8,299 nucleotides of DNA from JBDUDK01 sp040002995 (GTDB taxonomy: Bacteria; Actinomycetota; Acidimicrobiia; Acidimicrobiales; Ilumatobacteraceae). The position numbers and the translations under genes were made by a program. Within the stretch, counting starts at the first letter, position 1, and each line of letters opens with the position of its first letter. The notes below the pieces were generated by a model. The model was not told the origin of the DNA, made no database searches, and was given only the letters and a program-made list of their open reading frames with translations. The stretch lies in assembly GCA_040002995.1 (NCBI GenBank), contig JBDUDK010000120.1:1-8299 (forward strand). The letters are read 5' to 3'. Below, piece after piece: positions 1-5,759 of this stretch.

Positions 1-69
1 AACGCCGTCTTCCACGCCACCGGCAAACGCATCCGCCACTTGCCCATCACGCTCGACGCACTGATGTAG
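1..69 (+). CDS. Xanthine dehydrogenase-family molybdopterin-binding subunit, C-terminal end (partial)
   Basis: Only the last 22 codons and the TAG stop (67-69) lie in the window; the gene begins upstream. The readable tail includes NAVFHATGKR followed by IRHLPITLDALM. A closing pattern of the type 'A-V-x-H-A-T-G-x-R-x-R-x-L-P-I' is, from family knowledge, characteristic of the C-terminus of the large molybdenum-cofactor-binding subunit of xanthine dehydrogenase/aldehyde oxidase enzymes (CoxL/XdhA-like), which hydroxylate purines, aldehydes or other heterocycles in the cytoplasm. The family is inferred from about 20 residues, so the substrate cannot be stated. The nitroreductase-family gene follows after 39 bases on the same strand and could be cotranscribed. 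Confidence 0.72.
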   Translation, partial: NAVFHATGKRIRHLPITLDALM

Positions 70-96
70 CCCAAGCCCCTTCGACCCCCTACGACT

Positions 97-102
97 GAAG
101 GA
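97..102 (+). promoter_or_regulatory. Ribosome-binding site of the nitroreductase gene
   Basis: GAAGGA lies six bases upstream of the ATG at 109. It is a well-placed Shine-Dalgarno sequence and supports that start. It contrasts with the several genes further along that have none. Confidence 0.75.
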
Positions 103-108
103 AATCCC

Positions 109-831
109 ATGACAGAGCCTGCCGTCTCCGGCCCCGCCGTGCTCGAACTCATGCGCACTATGGGGGCAGTCCGGGACTTTGCCGATCGCCCGGTCCCCGA
201 CGATGTGCTCCACGACATACTCGACCACGCCCGCTTCGCTCCGAGCGGCGGCAACCAGCAGCCCTGGCACGTCATCATCGTCGACGACCCCGCGGTCAGG
301 CTTGCGATCCGACAGTTGGTCCAGCTGGGTTGGCGAGAGTACGCGGCGCACGTACAGGCCGGAGTTCGGCCGTTCGCGCCTGGTGCCGACGGCGTGTGGC
401 ACCCCGCCGACATCGATCTCGAACGCGCCCGCGCCACACCGACACCGTGGCCGTTCGTCGACACACTGGAACACGTCCCGCGGCTGCTCGTCGTGACTGC
501 CCACCTGCCGGCGCTCGCGGTGCTCGATGTCGACCAAGGCCATCAGAGCATCGTCGGCGGCGCGTCGATCTACCCGTTCATCCAAAACCTTCTCCTTGCC
601 GCACGGGCGTTCGGGGTCGGAGGACTGCTCACAACCTTCCTCTGCAGGCAGCACCACGCGGCGAGCGACCTCCTCGGACTTCCGCAATCCGAAGCGATCG
701 CCGCGGCTGTGGCGCTCGGCTATCCGCAAACACCCGTCACGCGATTACGTCGCCGACCGGTCCAGGACTTCACCTTCACCAATCATTGGAACGCGCCCGC
801 CTCATTCTCTGCCGCCCGGAACCAGATCTGA
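109..831 (+). CDS. Nitroreductase-family FMN-dependent oxidoreductase
   Basis: A 240-residue protein of the nitroreductase fold, normally a cytoplasmic FMN homodimer using NAD(P)H to reduce nitro compounds, quinones, enones or flavins. The N-terminal FMN-binding signature is clear: an arginine-containing segment MGAVRDF (residues 18-24), the typical R-P-V-P-D-D (27-32), and APSGGNQQPW (44-53). The glycine-rich stretch around FGVGGLLTT in the C-terminal half matches the second FMN-contacting region. A conserved-looking tail with RRRP then QDFTFTNHW ends the protein. Residues about 75-120 form an insertion relative to the shortest family members. The ATG at 109 is preceded by GAAGGA at good spacing. 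It follows the molybdoenzyme gene by 39 bases, so an operon is plausible. The family call is firm; the substrate is unknown, and a dehalogenase- or BluB-type role is not excluded. Confidence 0.9.
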   Translation: MTEPAVSGPAVLELMRTMGAVRDFADRPVPDDVLHDILDHARFAPSGGNQQPWHVIIVDDPAVRLAIRQLVQLGWREYAAHVQAGVRPFAPGADGVWHPADIDLERARATPTPWPFVDTLEHVPRLLVVTAHLPALAVLDVDQGHQSIVGGASIYPFIQNLLLAARAFGVGGLLTTFLCRQHHAASDLLGLPQSEAIAAAVALGYPQTPVTRLRRRPVQDFTFTNHWNAPASFSAARNQI

Positions 832-932
832 CAGCCGTTGCTCGCGGGTTTCCGGATGGCCCACCACCGACGATGCCCTGAACCTGCCGATGTTCGAGCC
901 CACAGCGCGACATAGCCGCCCACTCACGCTCG

Positions 933-956
933 CGTGGTCTGCTGGCCCAGACCGCG
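933..956 (+). terminator. Strong GC-rich hairpin, possible terminator after the nitroreductase gene
   Basis: Bases 933-941 (CGTGGTCTG) pair with 948-956 (CAGACCGCG) to give a nine-base-pair stem with one G-U pair and a six-base loop, CTGGCC. It lies about 100 bases after the nitroreductase stop and 56 bases before the next gene. No run of T follows, so it is not a classical intrinsic terminator; hairpins without a U-tract are reported as terminators in actinobacteria. A role as a regulatory structure is also possible. The rest of the gap at 832-1011 shows nothing further except the -10-like box at 999. Confidence 0.4.
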
Positions 957-998
957 GTCAGGCGGCGGGAATCCCTTTCATGAGCCGGTCCCTCGCCG

Positions 999-1004
999 TA
1001 GTTT
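999..1004 (+). promoter_or_regulatory. Candidate -10 box for leaderless expression of the cNMP-binding/PPK2 unit
   Basis: TAGTTT fits the actinobacterial -10 pattern TANNNT and ends seven bases before the GTG at 1012, so transcription would start at about the first base of the codon. There is no Shine-Dalgarno sequence between them and no convincing -35 box. The support comes mainly from the same arrangement at three other genes in the window. Confidence 0.4.
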
Positions 1005-1011
1005 CGGACTC

Positions 1012-2016
1012 GTGAAACACGAAGGAGCGGTGACCTCGCTGTCGTGGATCCCGTCCGAAGCGGTGGTTGGGGCGATGAAGGTGCCGTTCGAGGTCGGCGT
1101 GACCCACTACGACGACGCCCCGCCGGACCACATCGACGATCTCGAGATGCTGCACGAGGAAGACCGCTTTCGGTTCGCCAACCAGCTGCGGGCCTGGATC
1201 GAGGTCGACGGCGCTGGGTCCATCGTCGACATGGGCTACTCCGGCGGCGGCGTGGTCGGGTCGACCATCGTCCGGAAGGGGAAGCGTCTGAGCCACGACT
1301 TCGCCGCGTTCGCGATGCCCGACATCCAGCGCGAGCCCGAGGTAGGCGACAAGTGGGCGCGCTTCGTGCAGACCGCGGGCGGCCGTACCGGCGTGCCCGC
1401 GCCCCGCCGAGTGCGCCGCCCCCCGTTCGTGCAGTGGCGCGCCCCGCTGGCCTGGACGACGCTGGCACTCACGTTGCATACCGACGGGCGCGTCGAATGG
1501 AAAGTCGTCGGTGCCAGCCGGTTTCCACGGCACTGGATCTACGGACCCGACGGCTGCCTCGTCGCGAAAACCGGCATGGTCAATTTCAAGTTCTGGTACC
1601 GGCGCGCGTTCGGTAAGGAAACGCCGTGGGGCGAGGAGGACTCGCCGGCGCACGTGACCGCGGCCGAGACAGCTCTGGAGCGCATGCTCTCGATCGAGCT
1701 CATGCATGGTGTCGGAGAGCCGGAGATCAGGGACATCAAGGCCGGTGCCGCGTTGCTGCGCGAGGGCGAACCCGGCGACGAACTGATGCTCGTGCTCGAT
1801 GGCATCGTGCGCGTGGATGTGGGCGGCAGGAAAGTGGCCGAGTACGGACCCGGCTCCATTCACGGCGAGCGGGCGATTCTGGAGGGCGGTCGGCGGACGG
1901 CGACGGTCACCGCGGCGAGCCCTGTGCGGGTAGCGATCGTTCCCGCCAATCGCGTCGACCCGAAGATCTTGGCCGAGCTCCGCGAGGTCCATCGTCGCGA
2001 GGAGCCCACGTCATGA
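1012..2016 (+). CDS. Cyclic nucleotide-binding domain protein with uncharacterised N-terminal region
   Basis: A 334-residue soluble protein. Residues about 236-322 form a Crp/PKA-type cyclic-nucleotide-binding beta-roll: REGEPGDEL (250-258), LDGIVRVDV, and the phosphate-binding cassette HGERAILEGGRRTATV (284-299), which keeps the Glu (286) and Arg (294/295) that contact the cyclic phosphate and ribose. No helix-turn-helix follows, so it is not a Crp-type transcription factor. Residues 8-230 begin with TSLSWIPSEAV and match no domain I can name; no membrane segment is visible. I chose GTG 1012 because a TAGTTT box ends seven bases upstream. Alternatives are GTG 1030, with an AAGGAG only two bases away, or ATG 1075; an extension to 934 looks artificial. 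The stop overlaps the PPK2 start as ATGA, so the two are translationally coupled. A role as a cyclic-nucleotide-responsive partner of PPK2 is inference. Confidence 0.82.
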   Translation: MKHEGAVTSLSWIPSEAVVGAMKVPFEVGVTHYDDAPPDHIDDLEMLHEEDRFRFANQLRAWIEVDGAGSIVDMGYSGGGVVGSTIVRKGKRLSHDFAAFAMPDIQREPEVGDKWARFVQTAGGRTGVPAPRRVRRPPFVQWRAPLAWTTLALTLHTDGRVEWKVVGASRFPRHWIYGPDGCLVAKTGMVNFKFWYRRAFGKETPWGEEDSPAHVTAAETALERMLSIELMHGVGEPEIRDIKAGAALLREGEPGDELMLVLDGIVRVDVGGRKVAEYGPGSIHGERAILEGGRRTATVTAASPVRVAIVPANRVDPKILAELREVHRREEPTS

Positions 2017-2843
2017 GCGAGGGAAAGAAGAACAAGAAGGAGGCCGACTCACTGCCGCGCAAGCTCTATGAGCGCGAACTGGCACGACTGCAAGCGGAGA
2101 CGGTCAGGCTCCAGGAATGGGTGCGCCAGGAAGGTGCCCGTGTGGTGGTGCTCTTCGAAGGTCGCGATGCCGCCGGCAAGGGCAGCACGATCAGCCGGTT
2201 GACGCAGTACCTCAACCCTCGCGTCGCGCGTATCGTCGCCCTCCCCGCCCCGACCGACCGCCAGAAGACCCGCTGGTACTTCCAGCGTTACGTCGAACAT
2301 CTGCCGTCGGCGGGAGAGATCGTGCTGTTCGACCGAAGCTGGTACAACCGCGCCGGCGTCGAACGGGTGATGGGCTTCTGCACGCAGGACGAATACCGCC
2401 GATTCCTACACCAGTGCCCGATATTCGAACGCCTGCTCGTCGAGGACGGGATACTGCTGCGCAAGTACTGGTTCTCCGTGAGCGCCGCCGAACAGGAGCG
2501 GCGCTTCCACCGTCGGCTCGAGGACCCGGTGCGTCGGTGGAAGCTGTCGCCGATGGACCTCGAGACCCTCACTCGATGGGACGAGTATTCGAAGGCGAAG
2601 GACGAAATGTTCGTCCATACCGACATCCCGGAGTCGCCGTGGTACGTGGTCGAGAGCGAGGACAAGCGCCGCGGTCGCATCAACATGATCTCCCACCTCC
2701 TGTCGACGGTGCCGTACCACGACGTGGAGCAGGTTCGCGTCAGGCTGCCTCCTCGGGGCGCACCGAAGGGATACGAACGCCCGGACCGCTCGACGCAGAC
2801 GTATGTACCGGACCGCGCCGGGGAGCTGCTGGGTTCGTCGTGA
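2013..2843 (+). CDS. ppk2: Polyphosphate kinase 2 (PPK2) family protein
   Basis: A 276-residue protein of usual PPK2 length. These cytoplasmic enzymes transfer phosphate between inorganic polyphosphate and nucleoside mono- or diphosphates. A charged N-terminus and helix (1-40) precede the P-loop domain. Walker A is GRDAAGKGS (50-58, Lys56). PTDRQKTRWYFQRYV (80-94) is the family signature after strand two. Walker B is EIVLFDRSWYNR (102-113, Asp107-Arg108). The lid region covers about 150-180 (RKYWFSVS, then ERRF, then the WKLSPMD segment), followed by RWDEYSKAKDEMF. All key residues are present. The start ATG overlaps the preceding stop (ATGA), with GAGGAG about ten bases upstream. Sequence style resembles class I PPK2 (ADP/GDP phosphorylating), but the subclass and nucleotide preference are not decided by reading alone. 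Coupling to a cyclic-nucleotide-binding protein suggests regulated polyphosphate use. Confidence 0.93.
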   Translation: MSEGKKNKKEADSLPRKLYERELARLQAETVRLQEWVRQEGARVVVLFEGRDAAGKGSTISRLTQYLNPRVARIVALPAPTDRQKTRWYFQRYVEHLPSAGEIVLFDRSWYNRAGVERVMGFCTQDEYRRFLHQCPIFERLLVEDGILLRKYWFSVSAAEQERRFHRRLEDPVRRWKLSPMDLETLTRWDEYSKAKDEMFVHTDIPESPWYVVESEDKRRGRINMISHLLSTVPYHDVEQVRVRLPPRGAPKGYERPDRSTQTYVPDRAGELLGSS

Positions 2844-2865
2844 AGTGCGGCTGGCACCCCTCCAA

Positions 2866-2898
2866 CGGCGTGCTGGCAGGCTGGTGGCAGCCACGCCG
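2866..2898 (+). terminator. Possible hairpin terminator after ppk2
   Basis: CGGCGTG (2866-2872) is perfectly complementary to CACGCCG (2892-2898). CTG (2873-2875) can further pair with CAG (2888-2890) across a one-base bulge. It lies 23 bases after the ppk2 stop and just before the permease gene. No T-run follows, and the 3' arm overlaps the spacer of the putative permease promoter, so the assignment is tentative. Confidence 0.33.
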
Positions 2899-2912
2899 AC
2901 CTGGCATAACGT
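2884..2912 (+). promoter_or_regulatory. Candidate promoter of the FtsX permease (leaderless type)
   Basis: GTGGCA (2884-2889; four of six matches to TTGACA) is separated by 17 bases from TAACGT (2907-2912), which fits TANNNT. The ATG at 2918 lies five bases after the -10 box. The GAGGA directly abutting the ATG is too close to act as a normal ribosome-binding site, so a leaderless or near-leaderless mRNA is the best reading. Confidence 0.42.
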
Positions 2913-2917
2913 GAGGA

Positions 2918-5434
2918 ATGACCACCACGCGTCTGTACGCGGTCTGGCGGCAGGCGCGCGGTCAGCTGCGGCGTCGCTGGCGGTCGTGGGTCGCTCTCGC
3001 GGTGCTCGTCGGGTTGGCGGGGGGCTTCGTCATCGCCTCGGCGGCGGGCTCGAGGCGAACCAGCACGGTGTACGACCGTTTACTCGCCGGAGCCGATCCC
3101 TTCGACGTCCTGGTGGGCCGCGGGACCTGCGAAGGGGGGGACGATCCGGCGGCCTGTCGAGTGGCGACGCGTCGATCCCTCGACGAGGCGCTGGCGATGC
3201 CGGAGGTGGTCGACGGGGTGAAAGCCACCGGCGCGCTGGTGCCGATAGGCAAAACCCAGGAGCCAAGTAGCGCATCGATCCAACCGAGCGGTGAGACATG
3301 CTTCACCGGGCCGGGCGAAGTGGACGTCGTAGGTTCCGACGACGGTCGGCTCGGCCGCGACATCAACCGCTACCACTACGTCGCCGGCCGCGCCGCCGAT
3401 CCGACTCGCCCCGACGAGGTGGTGATATCCGCGGTGACCGCGCGGCGGGCGGGGATCGAGGTCGGCGACCGGCTGAACATCGTGCCCATCGACGCGTGCG
3501 CCGACGTCGAGCCCAACGAGTGGCCTCCGCCGATCGTCGTCAGCGTCGTAGGGATCACGTTGGCGCCGGGAGAGGTGCAACCCGCGACGGGACAGTTCTT
3601 TCAATCGGTCACCGTTTCTCCCGCAGTGCTCGACAAGTTGCTGGCCGCCGGACTGGGCTCGGTGTACGGGGTGCTCCGGCTCCGCGAGGGTGTGACCGTC
3701 GAAGCCTTCACCGCGGCGATGACACAGCGCGAGTTGCCGCTTGAGCCGATGTTCGTGTCGGGGAAAAACAGGGGCAGTGTCAGCTTCGGACTGGGGCCCG
3801 ACGCCACCGCGTTGGCCTTGCTTGCCGTGCTCGGTGGCTTGGCCGCCTTGGTCGTGCTGGCCCAGGCCATCGTCCGGCAGGTCTGGATCGACGCCCCTGA
3901 ACGCACGACCCTGCGGGCGCTCGGCTTCACCACCCGCGACCTCGCTGCGGTCGGTGCCGTTCAGGGGCTCGCCACCGGCGTGACAGGCATGGTCGTTGCC
4001 GTCGTCTTTGCCGTGGTGACTTCGCCTCTGACACCGATCGGGCGAGCGCGGGCGATCGAGACGAATCCGGGGCTACGAATCGATGCGCTGGTGTTTGGGT
4101 TGGGGGCGGTGATCCTCTTGGTCGTCACCATCGCGTTGGTGACGATGGCCTCCGCGTGGGTGGCCGTCCGTGCCACGAAGTCGCGGACGACATCGGGTCG
4201 GGCAGTGTCACGCTGGGGCGCAGTGTGCGAGGCGTTGCCCCCGACGGTCGCGTGCGGAACGCGGATGGCTCTTGACCCCGGAAGGGGTGCGACCGCGGTG
4301 CCGATCCGTAGCGGGTTGGCGGGCATGGTCGTCGGGATCGCCGCGCTGACCGGCGCGATGACGTTCACGGGTGGCCTTGATCATCTCCTGGTCACTCCCC
4401 GTCTTGTCGGACTGAACTGGGACGTCACGTTCTTCGGCGGCTACCAGCCACCGGAGGGGACGCAGGACGCCGACGTGCTCGAGGCGTTTCTTCACTCGGT
4501 CGATAGGGCCGAGCACGTGCCGGGTGTGGAGCGGATGGGGTACGGCACGTTCTGGCCTCCGTCGGACGTGCCGCTGATCGACGGGATCGAAACCTGGTTG
4601 GTGAGCTTCAGCACGGGGCCGCGCGCCATCCAGCCCACGATCATCACCGGACGAGCGCCGGTTGGAGCCGACGAGCTGATGGTGTCGGCGGCCGTTCTTG
4701 ACAAGCTCGGACGCCGTATTGGCGACACCGTCGTCGTGCACGGGGCGATCCTGGCCGAGGGTGTTGAGCCGAAACCCACGTCGTCGACGGTCGAGATCGT
4801 CGGCGTCGGGGTCGTCCCCGTGCTGGGCGGCCTCGACAAGGGGGTGGCGCTCACGTTCGAGGGTCTCCAGCGGCTCTATCCCCAGGCGGGGCCCGGGATC
4901 GCGTTCTCGCTGCTGTCAGAGGGAGCCGACCGGGCGCGAGCTATCGAAGACCTGGAGGGCCTCGGTTTCCTGCGCGACAGCTCACCGTTTGACCTCGCGC
5001 CGGTCGACACGCTCAACCTCGACGTGCGCGAGGCCGATCTCGTGCCGCGCCTTCTCGGCGCGCTGATGGCCGTGCTCGGCGCGGCCGTGCTGACCCATCT
5101 CGTGCTTACCGGAGTACGTGCCCGACGAAATGAGCTGGCGACACTGCGGGCCTTGGGGTTCACGTCGCGGCAAGTGCGGGCGACGCTGGCGTGGGGCGCT
5201 ACGACGGTGACCGTGTTGACGCTGCTGGTCGCCCTGCCGCTCGGGATCATTGCCGGCCGGGCGGCTTGGGAGGCCTACGCCCGCCGTATCGACATCGTGC
5301 CGGAGTCGGTGTCGCCGTGGTGGCCGCTCGCCCTCGTGGCCGGCGTCGCGGTCGTGCTCGCGAACGTGGTGGCACTCGCGGCTGCTCGGACCGGCTCGCG
5401 CCGCTCGCCGGCGGCCGCGCTGCGGGCCGAGTGA
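2918..5434 (+). CDS. FtsX/MacB-like ABC transporter permease with two FtsX domains
   Basis: An 838-residue inner-membrane permease. After a basic N-terminus (RQARGQLRRRWR), TM1 spans about 24-43, followed by GSRRTSTVYDRLL, typical of actinobacterial members. A large extracytoplasmic domain (about 45-290) leads to three helices at about 294-320, 342-370 and 388-418. TM5 is at about 462-490, followed by a second extracytoplasmic domain and three helices at about 707-730, 755-784 and 801-825. The layout is an internal duplication (1+3, 1+3). The cytoplasmic coupling segments are recognisably repeated: ERTTLRALGFTTRD (about 328-341) and NELATLRALGFTSRQ (about 737-751). In this family such segments contact an ATPase, moving lipids, lipoproteins or peptides, or driving cell-wall enzymes by mechanotransmission. 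No ATPase gene adjoins it. Starts at ATG 2918; stops one base before the convergent small gene. The substrate is unknown. Confidence 0.9.
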   Translation: MTTTRLYAVWRQARGQLRRRWRSWVALAVLVGLAGGFVIASAAGSRRTSTVYDRLLAGADPFDVLVGRGTCEGGDDPAACRVATRRSLDEALAMPEVVDGVKATGALVPIGKTQEPSSASIQPSGETCFTGPGEVDVVGSDDGRLGRDINRYHYVAGRAADPTRPDEVVISAVTARRAGIEVGDRLNIVPIDACADVEPNEWPPPIVVSVVGITLAPGEVQPATGQFFQSVTVSPAVLDKLLAAGLGSVYGVLRLREGVTVEAFTAAMTQRELPLEPMFVSGKNRGSVSFGLGPDATALALLAVLGGLAALVVLAQAIVRQVWIDAPERTTLRALGFTTRDLAAVGAVQGLATGVTGMVVAVVFAVVTSPLTPIGRARAIETNPGLRIDALVFGLGAVILLVVTIALVTMASAWVAVRATKSRTTSGRAVSRWGAVCEALPPTVACGTRMALDPGRGATAVPIRSGLAGMVVGIAALTGAMTFTGGLDHLLVTPRLVGLNWDVTFFGGYQPPEGTQDADVLEAFLHSVDRAEHVPGVERMGYGTFWPPSDVPLIDGIETWLVSFSTGPRAIQPTIITGRAPVGADELMVSAAVLDKLGRRIGDTVVVHGAILAEGVEPKPTSSTVEIVGVGVVPVLGGLDKGVALTFEGLQRLYPQAGPGIAFSLLSEGADRARAIEDLEGLGFLRDSSPFDLAPVDTLNLDVREADLVPRLLGALMAVLGAAVLTHLVLTGVRARRNELATLRALGFTSRQVRATLAWGATTVTVLTLLVALPLGIIAGRAAWEAYARRIDIVPESVSPWWPLALVAGVAVVLANVVALAAARTGSRRSPAAALRAE

Positions 5435-5435
5435 G

Positions 5436-5660
5436 TTAGGCGGCGAGGCGGACGAGCGCCTGTGCCTCGATGACGCCAAGCTGAACGGTGCGGGGATCGT
5501 CGGCGGCGAGCTTCCATGGGCGCGTGCCGAGCTGATCAGTCACGACATGGTCGATCCGCTTGTGGAGCCCGTACTGGCCCAACCGGTTCCCGTAGTGCCG
5601 AGTGGCGCGATTCCACAATGCGGCCAATTCGTTCGCTTGCATGCTGGTGCGTTCTGTCAT
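5436..5660 (-). CDS. Small protein of unknown function (74 aa)
   Basis: A minus-strand gene for a 74-residue soluble protein that I do not recognise. It reads MTERTSMQANELAALWNRAT, then a middle part with RLGQYGLHKRIDHVV and an end rich in Ala, Val and Leu. It has no signal peptide, membrane helix or cysteines, and looks mainly helical. The start at 5660 is preferred over the ATG at 5666: GAAGGA (5672-5667) is six bases before 5660 but directly abuts 5666. An extended -10 box further upstream supports real expression, as does the fact that the gene fills the space between the permease and the oxidoreductase. It converges on the permease with one base between the two stops. A regulatory or DNA/RNA-binding role is possible from its size and basic residues, but nothing identifies one. 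Confidence 0.68.
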   Translation of the reverse strand: MTERTSMQANELAALWNRATRHYGNRLGQYGLHKRIDHVVTDQLGTRPWKLAADDPRTVQLGVIEAQALVRLAA

Positions 5661-5666
5661 CGACAT

Positions 5667-5672
5667 TCCTTC
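5667..5672 (-). promoter_or_regulatory. Ribosome-binding site that decides the small gene's start
   Basis: On the minus strand GAAGGA (5672 down to 5667) is followed by ATGTCG and then ATG at 5660-5658. The six-base spacing is ideal for the second ATG and impossible for the first, so translation should begin at 5660. Confidence 0.65.
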
Positions 5673-5684
5673 GTTCGTGTGCCC

Positions 5685-5693
5685 ATTTTGCCA
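5685..5693 (-). promoter_or_regulatory. Extended -10 promoter for the small gene
   Basis: Read on the minus strand, TGG (5693-5691) precedes CAAAAT (5690-5685), an extended -10 arrangement (TGn plus a near-consensus hexamer). Transcription would begin near 5678, giving a leader of about 18 bases that carries the GAAGGA site. No clear -35 box is present, which is usual for extended -10 promoters. The AT-rich patch stands out in otherwise GC-rich DNA. Confidence 0.42.
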
Positions 5694-5745
5694 CAGAGGG
5701 TGCGGTACTTCCCCCGCTTACGTCGGTGTCATCGGTCACCGTAAC

Positions 5746-5751
5746 TAGGCT
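5746..5751 (+). promoter_or_regulatory. Candidate -10 box for leaderless expression of the oxidoreductase
   Basis: TAGGCT fits TANNNT and ends eight bases before the GTG at 5760. No Shine-Dalgarno sequence lies before that GTG. The near-identical CAGGCT precedes the hydroxyacid dehydrogenase start at 7833 with similar spacing. The -35 region is not convincing. Confidence 0.45.
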
Positions 5752-5759
5752 CGGGCGTC

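Noticed and set aside
893..902. GTTCGAGCCC, resembling a tRNA T-loop
   Set aside because: The flanking bases do not form a T-stem and no acceptor or anticodon arm can be drawn around it.
934..1011. Extension of the cNMP-binding protein back to ATG 934
   Set aside because: The added residues (MVCWPRPRSGGG and following) are low-complexity and lie over the hairpin at 933-956. A -10-like box at 999 indicates a later start.
958..1992. 344-codon minus-strand open frame opposite the cNMP-binding gene
   Set aside because: Same codon-register artefact. The sense strand carries a clear cNMP-binding domain and an ATGA junction with ppk2.
1626..2012. Long N-terminal extension of the PPK2 frame back to 1626
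   Set aside because: The extension is an Arg/Gly/Asp-rich out-of-frame reading of the cNMP-binding gene. PPK2 homology begins after ATG 2013, which has a GAGGAG upstream and the usual family length.
5446..5461. Small hairpin AGGCG/CGCCT just after the permease stop, considered as a terminator
   Set aside because: Only five base pairs, no T-run, and it lies within the coding end of the small minus-strand gene; such stems are common at this GC content.
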